Assembly: GCA_937930165.1 (NCBI GenBank)
Contig: CALGVL010000078.1
Coordinates: forward strand, 1 to 11,145
DNA length: 11,145 nucleotides
Direction of reading: 5' to 3'
DNA from: an uncultured Acetobacteraceae bacterium
Lineage (GTDB): Bacteria; Pseudomonadota; Alphaproteobacteria; Acetobacterales; Acetobacteraceae
In this document: positions 1-8,257 of the stretch, piece after piece
Position numbering within the stretch: position 1 is the first letter of the stretch
How the letters are laid out: each line of letters opens with the position of its first letter
Translations under genes and position numbers: made by a program
Notes under the pieces: generated by a model
The model's database searches: none
What the model saw: only the letters and a program-made list of their open reading frames with translations
What the model was told of the DNA's origin: nothing

Positions 1-1
1 G

Positions 2-364
2 GCGCGGGGCGTGCGGGCCGGGCTGCGCCTGCCGGACCGGCGGGGCTCCACCGGCCTGCTGCCCTTCCTCCTGGCCCGGCGGGCGCGTGGCCTGATGCTG
101 ACGGTGGCGGCGCATGGCCGGGCGGGGCTCTGGCGCGGGCGGCAGCTCGGCGCGGATGCGGTGATCCTCTCCCCGGTCTTCCCCACCGCCAGCCATCCCG
201 GGGCGCCGGCCCTCGGCCCCTGGCGCTGGGCGGCGCTGGCCCGGCGGGCGGGGCGGGGGGCCGTGGCGCTCGGCGGAGTGCGGGGCGCGAATGCCGGGCG
301 TCTTCCGCGCTGGGTGGCGGGCTTCGCGGCCATCGGCGCCCTCTCTACCATTCCGGAGGTGTGA
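2..364 (+). CDS. ThiE/TenI-like family protein (thiamine phosphate synthase-like), 3' part only
   Basis: This is the C-terminal part of a TIM-barrel protein of the thiamine phosphate synthase/TenI family; the reading frame is open to the left edge, so the start lies outside the window. The diagnostic stretch is GADAVILSPVFPTASHPG followed by ALGPWRW and later ALGGV, which matches the phosphate-binding strands and loops of ThiE (family pattern G-PVFPT-TK-G, then A-IGG). In ThiE the enzyme joins HMP-pyrophosphate and thiazole phosphate to make thiamine phosphate in the cytoplasm. Here the usual Thr-Lys of the PVFPT-TK loop is replaced by Ser-His, a form I associate with divergent ThiE-like proteins, so the catalytic role is uncertain. 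A GTG at 11 could be read as a start, but homologous sequence continues upstream of it. The family call is fairly sure; the exact function is not. Confidence 0.75.
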   Translation, partial: ARGVRAGLRLPDRRGSTGLLPFLLARRARGLMLTVAAHGRAGLWRGRQLGADAVILSPVFPTASHPGAPALGPWRWAALARRAGRGAVALGGVRGANAGRLPRWVAGFAAIGALSTIPEV

Positions 365-493
365 CCCGGGGGTCGCGGCCGATGTGGCCCATGCGCCACA
401 GTGTTTCGGGCATGTCGCGCTAGGCGCATCAGCCCCGTTGCCGGGAATTGTTCCGATACCCCATAGTCCCTCCCGGACCCGATTGCGTCACAA

Positions 494-511
494 TTCCGGT
501 CATAGCCGGAA
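494..511. repeat. Inverted repeat TTCCGG-N6-CCGGAA upstream of the porin gene
   Basis: Two perfect 6-bp arms (494-499 and 506-511) are separated by six bases, in the 225-bp non-coding stretch between the ThiE-like gene and the porin gene. The dyad lies about 80 bp before the porin start. The stretch around it is less GC-rich than the genes. It could be an operator half-site pair or a small hairpin in the porin 5' leader; the sequence alone does not decide. A weak sigma-70-like pair, TTGCCG at 438-443 and CATAGT at 462-467, lies just upstream and would put the dyad inside the transcript. No further gene is visible between 365 and 589. Confidence 0.4.
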
Positions 512-589
512 CTGGGCAATTTTCTGTCTCAGGGGGGCAGGCGGGTCGAGGGAACAGCCGGGCGCGCCCGGCGCGTGAGGAGGATATAG

Positions 590-1954
590 ATGCGCAAGAT
601 TCTGCTGGGCACCACGGCGGTGGTCGGCGCTGCGCTGCTGGCCCCGACCATGGCCGCCGCGCAGCAAGCCCCGACTGTCCGGATCGGTGGCTTCTTCCGT
701 GCGTATTACGGCAATACGGTTCAGTCCGGTAATTCCTCGATCGGCCAGTTGCAGAACACGATCGGCGCCGGTGACCCGAGCGCGGCGGCGCAGAGCACGG
801 CCGGCCTGAACACGGCGTCCAACGGCAATGAGTTCCAGCGTCAGTCTGCGCGCCTCGGCCACAACGACTTCTCGACCGATGCCGAGGTCCATGTCTTCGT
901 GAACGGCAAGGCCGCCAACGGCCTGACCTACGGCGCCGTCGTCGAGATCAACTTCAACCAGGGCGAAGGCGCGGTGCGCGACGCCCGCCGCGCGGTCCAG
1001 CCCAAGACCAGCGCGGGCATCGACGAGATGTACGCCTTCGTCGCCCACCCGACCCTGGGCCAGATCCGCTTCGGTGACGAAGACGGCCCGATGGGCGGCC
1101 TGATGAACTCCGGCTTCGTGACCAATTTCGGCACGGGCGGCATCTACGGCGACTGGGAGAGCTTCGCGGTCCGTCCGAACCGCACCATGACCACCCCGGG
1201 CGGCCTCGGCGACAACACCAAGATCATCTACCTGTCGCCGCAGTTCTTCGGCTTCGACTTCGGCGCCTCCTGGGCCTTCAACGAGGGCGACGGCGAGGAC
1301 ACGGGCTGCCTCAACTCCTTCGCCAGCGTCAACTGCGACCGCGTCTATGCGGTCACCAACAACCAGAGCTTCGGCCGCTCGCACCAGCTTCCGGGCCGTA
1401 TCAACGAGCTGCAGGCGATGCTGCGGTGGCGCGGCAACATTGCCGGCGTCGGCATCTCCGCCTCGGTCGGTACCATGCAGTCCGGCGTGATCCGCAGCGC
1501 CGATCCGCTCACCGGCGCGATCACCAAGAACCTGCGCAGCCCGCAGGTCTACCAGGCCGGCCTGCAGGCCACCGCCTACGGCTTCACGGTCGGCGGCGCC
1601 TATATGTGGGGCAACACCTCCTTCTTCTACATCCCCACCGCGCGCGGCGACAGGGACATGGAGCAGTTCTTCGTCGGCGGCTCCTACACCTTCGGCCCGA
1701 TCAGCGTCGGTGCGAACGGCTTCTGGGGTCATTACGGCAATACCGGCGCTGCCCCGACCCGCAGCCAGCGCCGCTGGGGCTATGGTATCGGTGCGACCTA
1801 CCGCCTTGCCCCGGGCATGGACCTGGTGGCCGAGTATGTCCGCCACGAGGTCAAGCAGCCGGGCAACGCCAACATCCACGGCCTGGTCAACTATCTCGGC
1901 ACCGACCGCATGAGGACCCAGGTCTTCCTCACCGGCGTCCGCGTCGCCTTCTGA
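590..1954 (+). CDS. Outer-membrane porin
   Basis: This is a 454-residue general porin of the Gram-negative type, expected to form a 16-stranded (usually trimeric) beta-barrel that lets small hydrophilic solutes cross the outer membrane. A clear Sec signal peptide is present: MRK, a hydrophobic core, then MAAA with likely cleavage after A24, leaving a mature start QQAPTVRIGGFFRAYYG, a typical first strand. The chain is rich in Gly, Asn and aromatic residues in alternating strands (for example FGFDFGASWAF and YGIGATYRLAPGMDLVAEYVRHE). It ends in FLTGVRVAF, with the C-terminal Phe needed for Bam-dependent assembly. Two cysteines (C240, C249) sit in one presumed loop and could form a disulfide. 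The start has a strong Shine-Dalgarno, GAGGAGG at 577-583. It appears monocistronic: a strong terminator follows. Its base usage is slightly less GC-extreme than its neighbours, as expected for a highly expressed gene. The solute specificity cannot be told. Confidence 0.9.
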   Translation: MRKILLGTTAVVGAALLAPTMAAAQQAPTVRIGGFFRAYYGNTVQSGNSSIGQLQNTIGAGDPSAAAQSTAGLNTASNGNEFQRQSARLGHNDFSTDAEVHVFVNGKAANGLTYGAVVEINFNQGEGAVRDARRAVQPKTSAGIDEMYAFVAHPTLGQIRFGDEDGPMGGLMNSGFVTNFGTGGIYGDWESFAVRPNRTMTTPGGLGDNTKIIYLSPQFFGFDFGASWAFNEGDGEDTGCLNSFASVNCDRVYAVTNNQSFGRSHQLPGRINELQAMLRWRGNIAGVGISASVGTMQSGVIRSADPLTGAITKNLRSPQVYQAGLQATAYGFTVGGAYMWGNTSFFYIPTARGDRDMEQFFVGGSYTFGPISVGANGFWGHYGNTGAAPTRSQRRWGYGIGATYRLAPGMDLVAEYVRHEVKQPGNANIHGLVNYLGTDRMRTQVFLTGVRVAF

Positions 1955-1982
1955 GCGAAGCGGCCTGGAGAGGTCACGACCG

Positions 1983-2014
1983 GGGGCGGCAGGGCAACCT
2001 GCCGCCCCTTCTTC
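1983..2014 (+). terminator. Rho-independent terminator of the porin gene
   Basis: A perfect 11-bp GC-rich stem (GGGGCGGCAGG, 1983-1993, with CCTGCCGCCCC, 1998-2008) closes on a GCAA tetraloop of the GNRA type and is followed by TTCTTC. It starts 28 bp after the porin stop codon and precedes the candidate promoter of the next gene, so it most likely ends the porin transcript. The T-tract is short and interrupted, which is common in high-GC genomes. Confidence 0.85.
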
Positions 2015-2034
2015 ATGCCGGGCTTGAATTCCCC

Positions 2035-2062
2035 TTGATCCGGCCGCGCACTCGCCTATCGT
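2035..2062 (+). promoter_or_regulatory. Candidate sigma-70-type promoter for the DUF3576 gene
   Basis: TTGATC (2035-2040) and TATCGT (2057-2062) are separated by 16 bp and lie just after the porin terminator. A start site 7 to 9 bases after the -10 element would fall at about 2069-2071, directly before the ATG at 2072. There is no Shine-Dalgarno in front of that ATG. Together these fit a leaderless or nearly leaderless transcript. The -10 match is partial, so this is a proposal. Confidence 0.45.
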
Positions 2063-2071
2063 GCCGCCACA

Positions 2072-2608
2072 ATGAGACCAACCTTCCTTGCCATCGGGCT
2101 GATGCTGCCCCTCCTCGCCGCCTGCGGGGGGGAGAACACGCGCATGGTCACCAATGACGAATACGGGGACTATCGCGGCAGCGTCCCGCGCCAGCGCCCG
2201 CTCGGCGCCACGGGCAGCGGTATCGTCCTCTTCGGCGTGGACAAGGACCGGGAGGCGCGGGAGGCCGCGGCCATCGGCGGCACCGGGCTCGGCGTCAACG
2301 CCTATCTCTGGCGCGCCACGCTCGACACCCTCTCCTTCATGCCGCTGGCTTCAGCCGATCCCTTCGGTGGCACCATCATCACCGACTGGTACTCACCCCC
2401 TGGCACGCAGGGGGAGCGCTTCCGCGCCCAGGCCTATGTGATGGGCCGCCAGCTTCGTTCAGACGGCATCCGGGTGCAGATCTTCCGGCAGACGCTGGAG
2501 AACGGCCAGTGGGTGGACAGCCCCATCTCCGCCGCCACGAATTCTGAGATGGAGGACAAGGTCCTCGCCCGCGCGCGGGAGTTGCGGAGCCAGTCCGCCT
2601 CCCGCTGA
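2072..2608 (+). CDS. DUF3576 domain-containing lipoprotein
   Basis: This 178-residue protein has a lipoprotein signal peptide: MRPTFLAIGLMLPLLAACGG, with lipobox LAAC and acylation expected on C18. The stretch GVNAYLWRATLDTLSFMPLASADPFGG, followed by TIITDWY, is the signature of DUF3576, a family found mainly in Alphaproteobacteria whose members are short exported lipoproteins. The biochemical role is unknown; the family context suggests envelope assembly or maintenance. The C-terminal half (RFRAQAYVMGRQLRSDGIRVQIFRQ) looks like an alpha/beta domain ending in a charged helix. From memory, this gene in related Rhodospirillales often lies right before leuS and lptE; here about 5.6 kb of other genes separates them. 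Translation starts without a visible ribosome-binding site. Inner- or outer-membrane placement cannot be assigned, although there is no Asp after the acylated Cys. Confidence 0.88.
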   Translation: MRPTFLAIGLMLPLLAACGGENTRMVTNDEYGDYRGSVPRQRPLGATGSGIVLFGVDKDREAREAAAIGGTGLGVNAYLWRATLDTLSFMPLASADPFGGTIITDWYSPPGTQGERFRAQAYVMGRQLRSDGIRVQIFRQTLENGQWVDSPISAATNSEMEDKVLARARELRSQSASR

Positions 2609-2651
2609 CCGGGGCGCGGGACAGGGGGGCCGCCCGGCGGCGCGGCCTGCC

Positions 2652-2954
2652 TCACCACATCACCTTCTCCTGGTCCACCACCGTGTCCAGCCGCTCGGCC
2701 AGATGCGGGTGGCCGGCTTGCCGGGCATAGGCGGCGGCACTCAGCCCGTGCCGGTCACGCCGTGCCGGATCGGCACCGCATTGCAGCAGCAATTCCACCA
2801 CCGGCTCATGCCCGCAGGCGGCGGCGAGCATCAGATGCGTCACCCCGTCCGGCAGCATCCCGTCCGCCGGGGCCCTGTCCAGCAGCACCCGCAGTTGCTC
2901 CACATTCCCGGACACGACATGCGCCACCAGTTCGTTCGTTTCAGTGCCGCGCAT
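2652..2954 (-). CDS. Small ankyrin-repeat protein
   Basis: This 100-residue protein consists almost entirely of about three ankyrin-type helical repeats: NELVAHVVSGNVEQLRVLLDRA (degenerate first repeat), GVTHLMLAAACGHEPVVELLLQCGADP (a textbook repeat with the T-LMLAA and GADP turns) and HGLSAAAYARQAGHPHLAERL. Ankyrin repeats bind partner proteins, so an adaptor or inhibitor role is likely, but no partner is evident. There is no signal peptide, so it should be cytoplasmic. I chose the ATG at 2954 because GGAGGAG lies ten bases before it (complement of 2964-2970); the frame stays open upstream to 3017, but that extension has no ribosome-binding site and no repeat-like sequence. It converges with the DUF3576 gene (43 bp apart, with a small GC-rich dyad GCCGC-CCG-GCGGC at 2629-2641) and diverges from azlC. 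Confidence 0.82.
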   Translation of the reverse strand: MRGTETNELVAHVVSGNVEQLRVLLDRAPADGMLPDGVTHLMLAAACGHEPVVELLLQCGADPARRDRHGLSAAAYARQAGHPHLAERLDTVVDQEKVMW

Positions 2955-3073
2955 GGTCCCGTTCTCCTCCCGCCGCAGGAAATGCCGGCAGGCGGCCTGG
3001 GATCCGACAGGCAACATAATGACACGGCGGCGGCTGGCATCCGGCGTGGAGCGTGCCAGGATGCGGGGCCCGC

Positions 3074-3787
3074 ATGTCCCGCCTCGCCCCGTCTTCCCCG
3101 CTTGCCGCCCTACGCCCCGGCGCCGCCACCGCCTTCGGCGCCCCGGCCATCGCCATGGGCGCGACCTTCCTCGCCTTCGGCGCGGCGGTGCGGGAGGGCG
3201 GACTCGGCCTCCCCTGGGCGCTGGGGGCGGCGCTGCTGATCTATGGCATGCCGGGCCAGCTCATCCTGCTGCAATTCGCCGGGGCGGGCGCGGCGGGGGG
3301 CGTGGCGCCGGCGGTGCTCGGCGCCGCTGCGGCCAATGCGCGCTTCCTGCCCATGGCGGTGGCGCTGACCCCCTGGCTGGGCAACCGGGCATCGCGCTGG
3401 CTAGCCCTGCCCTTCATCGCCATCACCCCCTGGGCGGCGGCGATGCGCGCCCTGCCCGGCCTGCCGCAGCCGGCGCGGCTGCCCTGGTTCCTCGGCTTCG
3501 CCCTGGTCTCCTGGAGCATCGCGGGGCTGGCAACCGCGGTGGGCCATTGGCTGGCGCCGCTGCTGGACCCTGCCCTGATGGCGGCGCTGCTCTTCGCCAA
3601 TCCGCTCTACTTCGCCCTGCTGCTGGCGGCGGGGCTGGGCCAGCCGGCATCGCGGCGGGCCGTGCTGGCCGGGGTGCTGGCCGCCCCGGTGGCGCTGCTG
3701 CTGCCGCCGGCCTGGGGCCTGCTGGCGGCGGGGCTGCTGGGCGGGACGGCCGCCTTCCTGCTGGGCCTGCGCCATGCCCGCCGCTGA
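3074..3787 (+). CDS. azlC: AzlC family branched-chain amino acid export protein
   Basis: This is the large subunit of an AzlCD-type exporter, the inner-membrane system that removes branched-chain amino acids or analogues such as azaleucine (YgaZ in E. coli). The 237-residue chain is almost wholly hydrophobic, with about 7 membrane spans. It carries the AzlC core: FGAPAIAMGATFLAFGAAVREGGLGLPWAL, then LLIYGMPGQLILLQF, equivalent to the YAG-Q motif of the family, and later AANARFLPMAVAL. The ATG at 3074 is preferred, giving a normal family length; a GTG at 3053 would add seven residues but has no ribosome-binding site. The small subunit gene overlaps its 3' end by 14 bp, so the two are probably translated together. 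The substrate is inferred from the family only. Confidence 0.85.
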   Translation: MSRLAPSSPLAALRPGAATAFGAPAIAMGATFLAFGAAVREGGLGLPWALGAALLIYGMPGQLILLQFAGAGAAGGVAPAVLGAAAANARFLPMAVALTPWLGNRASRWLALPFIAITPWAAAMRALPGLPQPARLPWFLGFALVSWSIAGLATAVGHWLAPLLDPALMAALLFANPLYFALLLAAGLGQPASRRAVLAGVLAAPVALLLPPAWGLLAAGLLGGTAAFLLGLRHARR

Positions 3788-4100
3788 CCTGGCGCTGCTG
3801 CTGATGGCCCTGGCCATGCTGGCGCTTCGCGGCGCCGGGATGCTGGTGGCGGGGGCGCTGCGGCCGGAGCATCCCTTCATCCTCTGGGCCACCGCCGTCT
3901 CCCAGGCGGTGCTGGCGGTCTTCGTGACCCTGGCGGTGCTGGCGCCCTCGGGCGCCGTGGCGACGGTGCCCCTGCCGGCGCGGCTGGCCGGGCTTCTGGC
4001 GGGGCTACTGGCCTACGCGGTGCTGCGCGGGCGGCTGCTGCCGGCGCTGGGGGCGGGGCTGCTGGCGCTGGCGGGGGTGCGGGCGCTGCTGGGGGGCTGA
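3774..4100 (+). CDS. azlD: AzlD family small subunit of branched-chain amino acid exporter
   Basis: This 108-residue membrane protein has about four hydrophobic segments and is the usual partner of AzlC (YgaH in E. coli). The family feature is the segment around RPEHPFILWATAVSQAVLAVFVTLAVL, where AzlD proteins carry a conserved short motif after the first helix, followed by two closely packed Ala/Leu/Gly-rich helices. The start codon lies inside the end of azlC (14-bp overlap, different frame), which argues for coupled translation and a two-subunit complex in the inner membrane. The extreme Ala/Leu/Gly content makes sequence matches weak on their own; the call leans on length, topology and position. 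Confidence 0.8.
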   Translation: MPAADLALLLMALAMLALRGAGMLVAGALRPEHPFILWATAVSQAVLAVFVTLAVLAPSGAVATVPLPARLAGLLAGLLAYAVLRGRLLPALGAGLLALAGVRALLGG

Positions 4101-4130
4101 TCCGCCGGCCCGGCGCTGCCGCCACGCCCG

Positions 4131-4167
4131 GAAAAGAAGAGGCGGCGCCAAGGGAAATGGCGCCGCC
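4131..4167 (-). terminator. Rho-independent terminator facing the minus strand (DUF1489 gene)
   Basis: A perfect 10-bp stem (4141-4150 with 4158-4167, GGCGGCGCCA/TGGCGCCGCC) has a 7-base loop. Read on the minus strand, it is followed by TCTTCTTTTC (4140-4131), a good U-tract. Read on the plus strand, no T-run follows. It therefore best fits termination of transcripts coming from the DUF1489 gene, about 120 bp after that stop codon, and may also block azlD read-through as a hairpin. Confidence 0.75.
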
Positions 4168-4253
4168 CCAGTCGAACCAGGGGACGAAACGCCATATGCG
4201 GGAGGACCCGTGGCGTCCCGGGGCCACCGAAGCATCGCGGCGCGCCCGATGCA

Positions 4254-4267
4254 TTGACCGGCATCAA
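4254..4267. promoter_or_regulatory. FNR/FixK-like dyad TTGAC-N4-ATCAA
   Basis: The 14 bases TTGACCGGCATCAA differ at one position from the FNR consensus TTGAT-N4-ATCAA and fit the looser pattern used by FixK/FnrL-type regulators of Alphaproteobacteria. The site is in the gap between the ends of two converging genes (azlD ends at 4100, the DUF1489 gene at 4290), where no promoter is expected. A chance match in about 11 kb is quite possible. If real, it could control an unannotated small RNA in the gap. Confidence 0.3.
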
Positions 4268-4289
4268 TGGGGGCGCGGCCCCGCTCCCC

Positions 4290-4715
4290 TTACAGCAGGC
4301 CGAGTGCCCGCAATTCCTGGCGCAGCTTTTCCGGCATCGCCTCCGCGCCGCGCGCTTCGGCCCCCTCCTGCAGGTCCGGCGGCGCCGCCTCGGCGGCCAG
4401 GTAGCGCCAGCCCTGGAAGGGCTTCATCGGCCGCGCCGCCACCGGCACCAGCACCGGGTCCAGCACCAGCCCGGCGCAGGCGGTGCCGTCCTCCCAGGCT
4501 TCCTCGCGGATCTCCAGGATGCGCTGGCGCACCTGCACGAAGCCCGCCACCACCCAGTAGATGGAGCCGCCGCCCGAGACGATCTCCGCCGCCCGCCGGG
4601 GGAACATGCGGGTGCGATGGCGCAGCGGCGGGTCGGATTTGGCGCGCTGCGCCTGGATGGCCCGCAGCTGCCCCACATCCTTGGGGCCGACCGATAGTTT
4701 GATGAGATGCAGCAC
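4290..4715 (-). CDS. DUF1489 family protein
   Basis: This 141-residue cytoplasmic protein of unknown function matches the DUF1489 pattern known from Alphaproteobacteria. It opens with LHLIKLSVGPKDV, continues with RTRMFPRRAAEIVSGGGSIYWVVAGFVQVRQRILEI and then CAGLVLDPVLVPV, and ends with RPMKPFQGWRYLAAEAAPPDL. The conserved R-x-x-P-FQGWRYL block near the C-terminus is the most characteristic part. The start is GTG at 4715; the family normally begins within a few residues of LHLIKL, which supports it, although only a weak and distant GAGGG lies upstream. No catalytic residues are known for the family. It is transcribed away from the 87-residue protein gene across a 147-bp gap and has its own terminator downstream (4131-4167). 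Confidence 0.88.
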   Translation of the reverse strand: MLHLIKLSVGPKDVGQLRAIQAQRAKSDPPLRHRTRMFPRRAAEIVSGGGSIYWVVAGFVQVRQRILEIREEAWEDGTACAGLVLDPVLVPVAARPMKPFQGWRYLAAEAAPPDLQEGAEARGAEAMPEKLRQELRALGLL

Positions 4716-4821
4716 GCCGCCGGATCTACCCTCGCCGGCGCCGGTGGCAAGAGCGGATCACAGCGGTCCGTGACGCGCCTCCGGCCGGAACGTCCGGCGC
4801 CAGGCGGCGATGAGTCGGGAG

Positions 4822-4835
4822 CGGCCCATGGGCCG
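4822..4835. repeat. Perfect 14-bp palindrome upstream of the 87-residue protein gene
   Basis: CGGCCCATGGGCCG is a perfect 14-bp palindrome in the 147-bp divergent gap, 17 bp before the Shine-Dalgarno of the gene at 4863. A second dyad, GCCGGA-ACG-TCCGGC (4784-4798), lies about 25 bp upstream. Either could be an operator for a dimeric regulator or a leader hairpin. In DNA this GC-rich such palindromes are fairly frequent, so confidence in a function is low. Confidence 0.35.
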
Positions 4836-4862
4836 GCGATCCATTCCTCAGAAGGAGATCCC

Positions 4863-5126
4863 ATGGCAGACAGCGCCTTGTTCCCGGGCTTCCCGAGCGA
4901 GATCCATGGCCGGCTGTGGACGGCCGACGGCAATTGGGGCCTCGCCTATGAGGAGGAGAGCCGCGGCTGGCGGCTCTACAACGCCGATGGCGCGGCCAGC
5001 GAGCGCACCCTCCCCACCGCGGCGGTCCGCCGCGTCATCGCCGAGGCGGGGCTAGGGAACGACCTGATGCGGCAATGGGATGCCTGGCAGGATTTCGCCT
5101 CCCCTGGCTCCGGCCCGGAGAGCTGA
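4863..5126 (+). CDS. Hypothetical 87-residue protein
   Basis: I do not recognise this family. The 87-residue product is acidic and soluble-looking, without a signal peptide or membrane segment. A compact beta-rich part, HGRLWTADGNWGLAYEEESRGWRLYNADG, suggests three short strands with aromatic Trp/Tyr positions. It is followed by a helix-forming part, TAAVRRVIAEAGLGNDLMRQWDAWQDF. The start at 4863 is well supported by AAGGAG at 4852-4857, five bases before the ATG. In-frame sequence extends upstream to 4707 but is Arg/Gly-rich and unlike protein. Two dyads precede the gene (4784-4798 and 4822-4835), and a hairpin follows its stop (5155-5184). Codon use fits the neighbours, so it is probably a native, expressed gene; the role is unknown. 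Confidence 0.75.
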   Translation: MADSALFPGFPSEIHGRLWTADGNWGLAYEEESRGWRLYNADGAASERTLPTAAVRRVIAEAGLGNDLMRQWDAWQDFASPGSGPES

Positions 5127-5154
5127 TCCCGGCGCCCCGGCCACGGAACGCAGC

Positions 5155-5184
5155 CCGCCGCGGCGCTTTGTGATGCCGCGGTGG
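5155..5184 (+). repeat. Hairpin between the 87-residue protein gene and hsp20
   Basis: A 10-bp stem (5155-5164 with 5175-5184; CCGCCGCGGC pairs with GCCGCGGTGG, with one G-T pair) encloses a 10-base loop, 28 bp after the stop at 5126. No T-run follows, so it would be a weak intrinsic terminator. Being about 108 bp before the hsp20 start, it could also lie in the hsp20 leader. It does not carry the UUGCU-type element of ROSE thermometers beside the start codon. Confidence 0.45.
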
Positions 5185-5291
5185 ATCCGCATCCCGCCGG
5201 GGCCGCGCCATCGGCCAAGGCCCGCGATCGCCCCGGGCATTGCCGCCCAGGGTGAGGATCGCCACCTCAACGAAATCTGGACCAGACCGGC

Positions 5292-5702
5292 ATGCCGAGA
5301 GACGACGCCAGATCCTGGATGTGGGCCGAGGCCTGCGAGATGCTCGCCCGCGCGGAGCGCCTGCATCAGCAATTCTTCCAGCCGCGACTAGCCGCCGCGC
5401 GGCTGCCGGTCTGGGAGCCGCCGGCCGATGTGCTGGAGACGGAACGCGAGGTGCTGATCCTGGTCGCGCTGCCCGGCGTCGATCCCGCCCAGGTCGAGGC
5501 GGTGATCGAGGACGGCACCCTGCGCGTCGCCGGCCTGCGTCTGCTGCCGCCGGAACTCCAGAACGCCGCCATCCACCGCATGGAACTGCCCCAGGGCCGG
5601 TTCGAGCGCCGCCTGCCCCTGCCGCCCGGCCGCTATGCCGTGCCGGTCAGGCAATCCGTCGCCAATGGCTGCCTTCTGGTCAGGTTGCAGAAGCTGGGCT
5701 GA
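5292..5702 (+). CDS. Small heat-shock protein, Hsp20/alpha-crystallin family
   Basis: This 136-residue protein is an ATP-independent holdase of the Hsp20 (IbpA-like) family that would bind unfolding proteins in the cytoplasm. After a helical N-terminal arm (residues 1-38, with an amphipathic stretch ARAERLHQQFF) comes the alpha-crystallin domain: PADVLETEREVLILVALPGVDPAQVEAVIEDGTLRVAG at about 44-81, then a basic strand RFERRLPLPPG. The closing NGCLLVRL (125-132) matches the family's A-x-x-x-NG-L pattern. Unusually, the chain stops at RLQKLG right after this last strand, so the C-terminal extension with the I-x-I anchor that drives oligomer assembly is absent. No good Shine-Dalgarno precedes the ATG at 5292, and in-frame internal ATGs (5319, 5340) are possible alternatives. 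lon follows 15 bp after the stop, so the two are probably one operon. No clear RpoH promoter was seen. Confidence 0.87.
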   Translation: MPRDDARSWMWAEACEMLARAERLHQQFFQPRLAAARLPVWEPPADVLETEREVLILVALPGVDPAQVEAVIEDGTLRVAGLRLLPPELQNAAIHRMELPQGRFERRLPLPPGRYAVPVRQSVANGCLLVRLQKLG

Positions 5703-5717
5703 GCCGGGAATACCCTC

Positions 5718-8156
<2,439 letters not shown>

Positions 8157-8257
8157 CTCCGGGGGCCAGGCGGGGCAGGGGGCGGCGCGGCACGCACGCC
8201 CTTCCCTCCGCGGCGGGGGCGGCCTATTCCCTTTCGCCAAGCAGGTCACCGACAGAC

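Noticed and set aside
500..1879. A 459-codon open frame on the minus strand opposite the porin
   Set aside because: The porin has a signal peptide, ribosome-binding site, barrel strands and a terminal Phe. The antisense product is Ala/Val/Gly/Arg-rich with no domain.
2955..3017. Upstream extension of the ankyrin protein to a start at 3017
   Set aside because: The extension has no ribosome-binding site, while GGAGGAG lies at the right distance before the ATG at 2954.
4013..4267. A possible small minus-strand gene starting at the FNR-like box
   Set aside because: It runs through the terminator hairpin into azlD antisense, is Pro/Ser/Arg-rich and has no ribosome-binding site.
8161..8225. G-rich stretch after lon as a G-quadruplex or terminator
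   Set aside because: Several G-runs occur, but there is no clean stem with a T-tract and four regular runs are spread too widely; likely GC bias.
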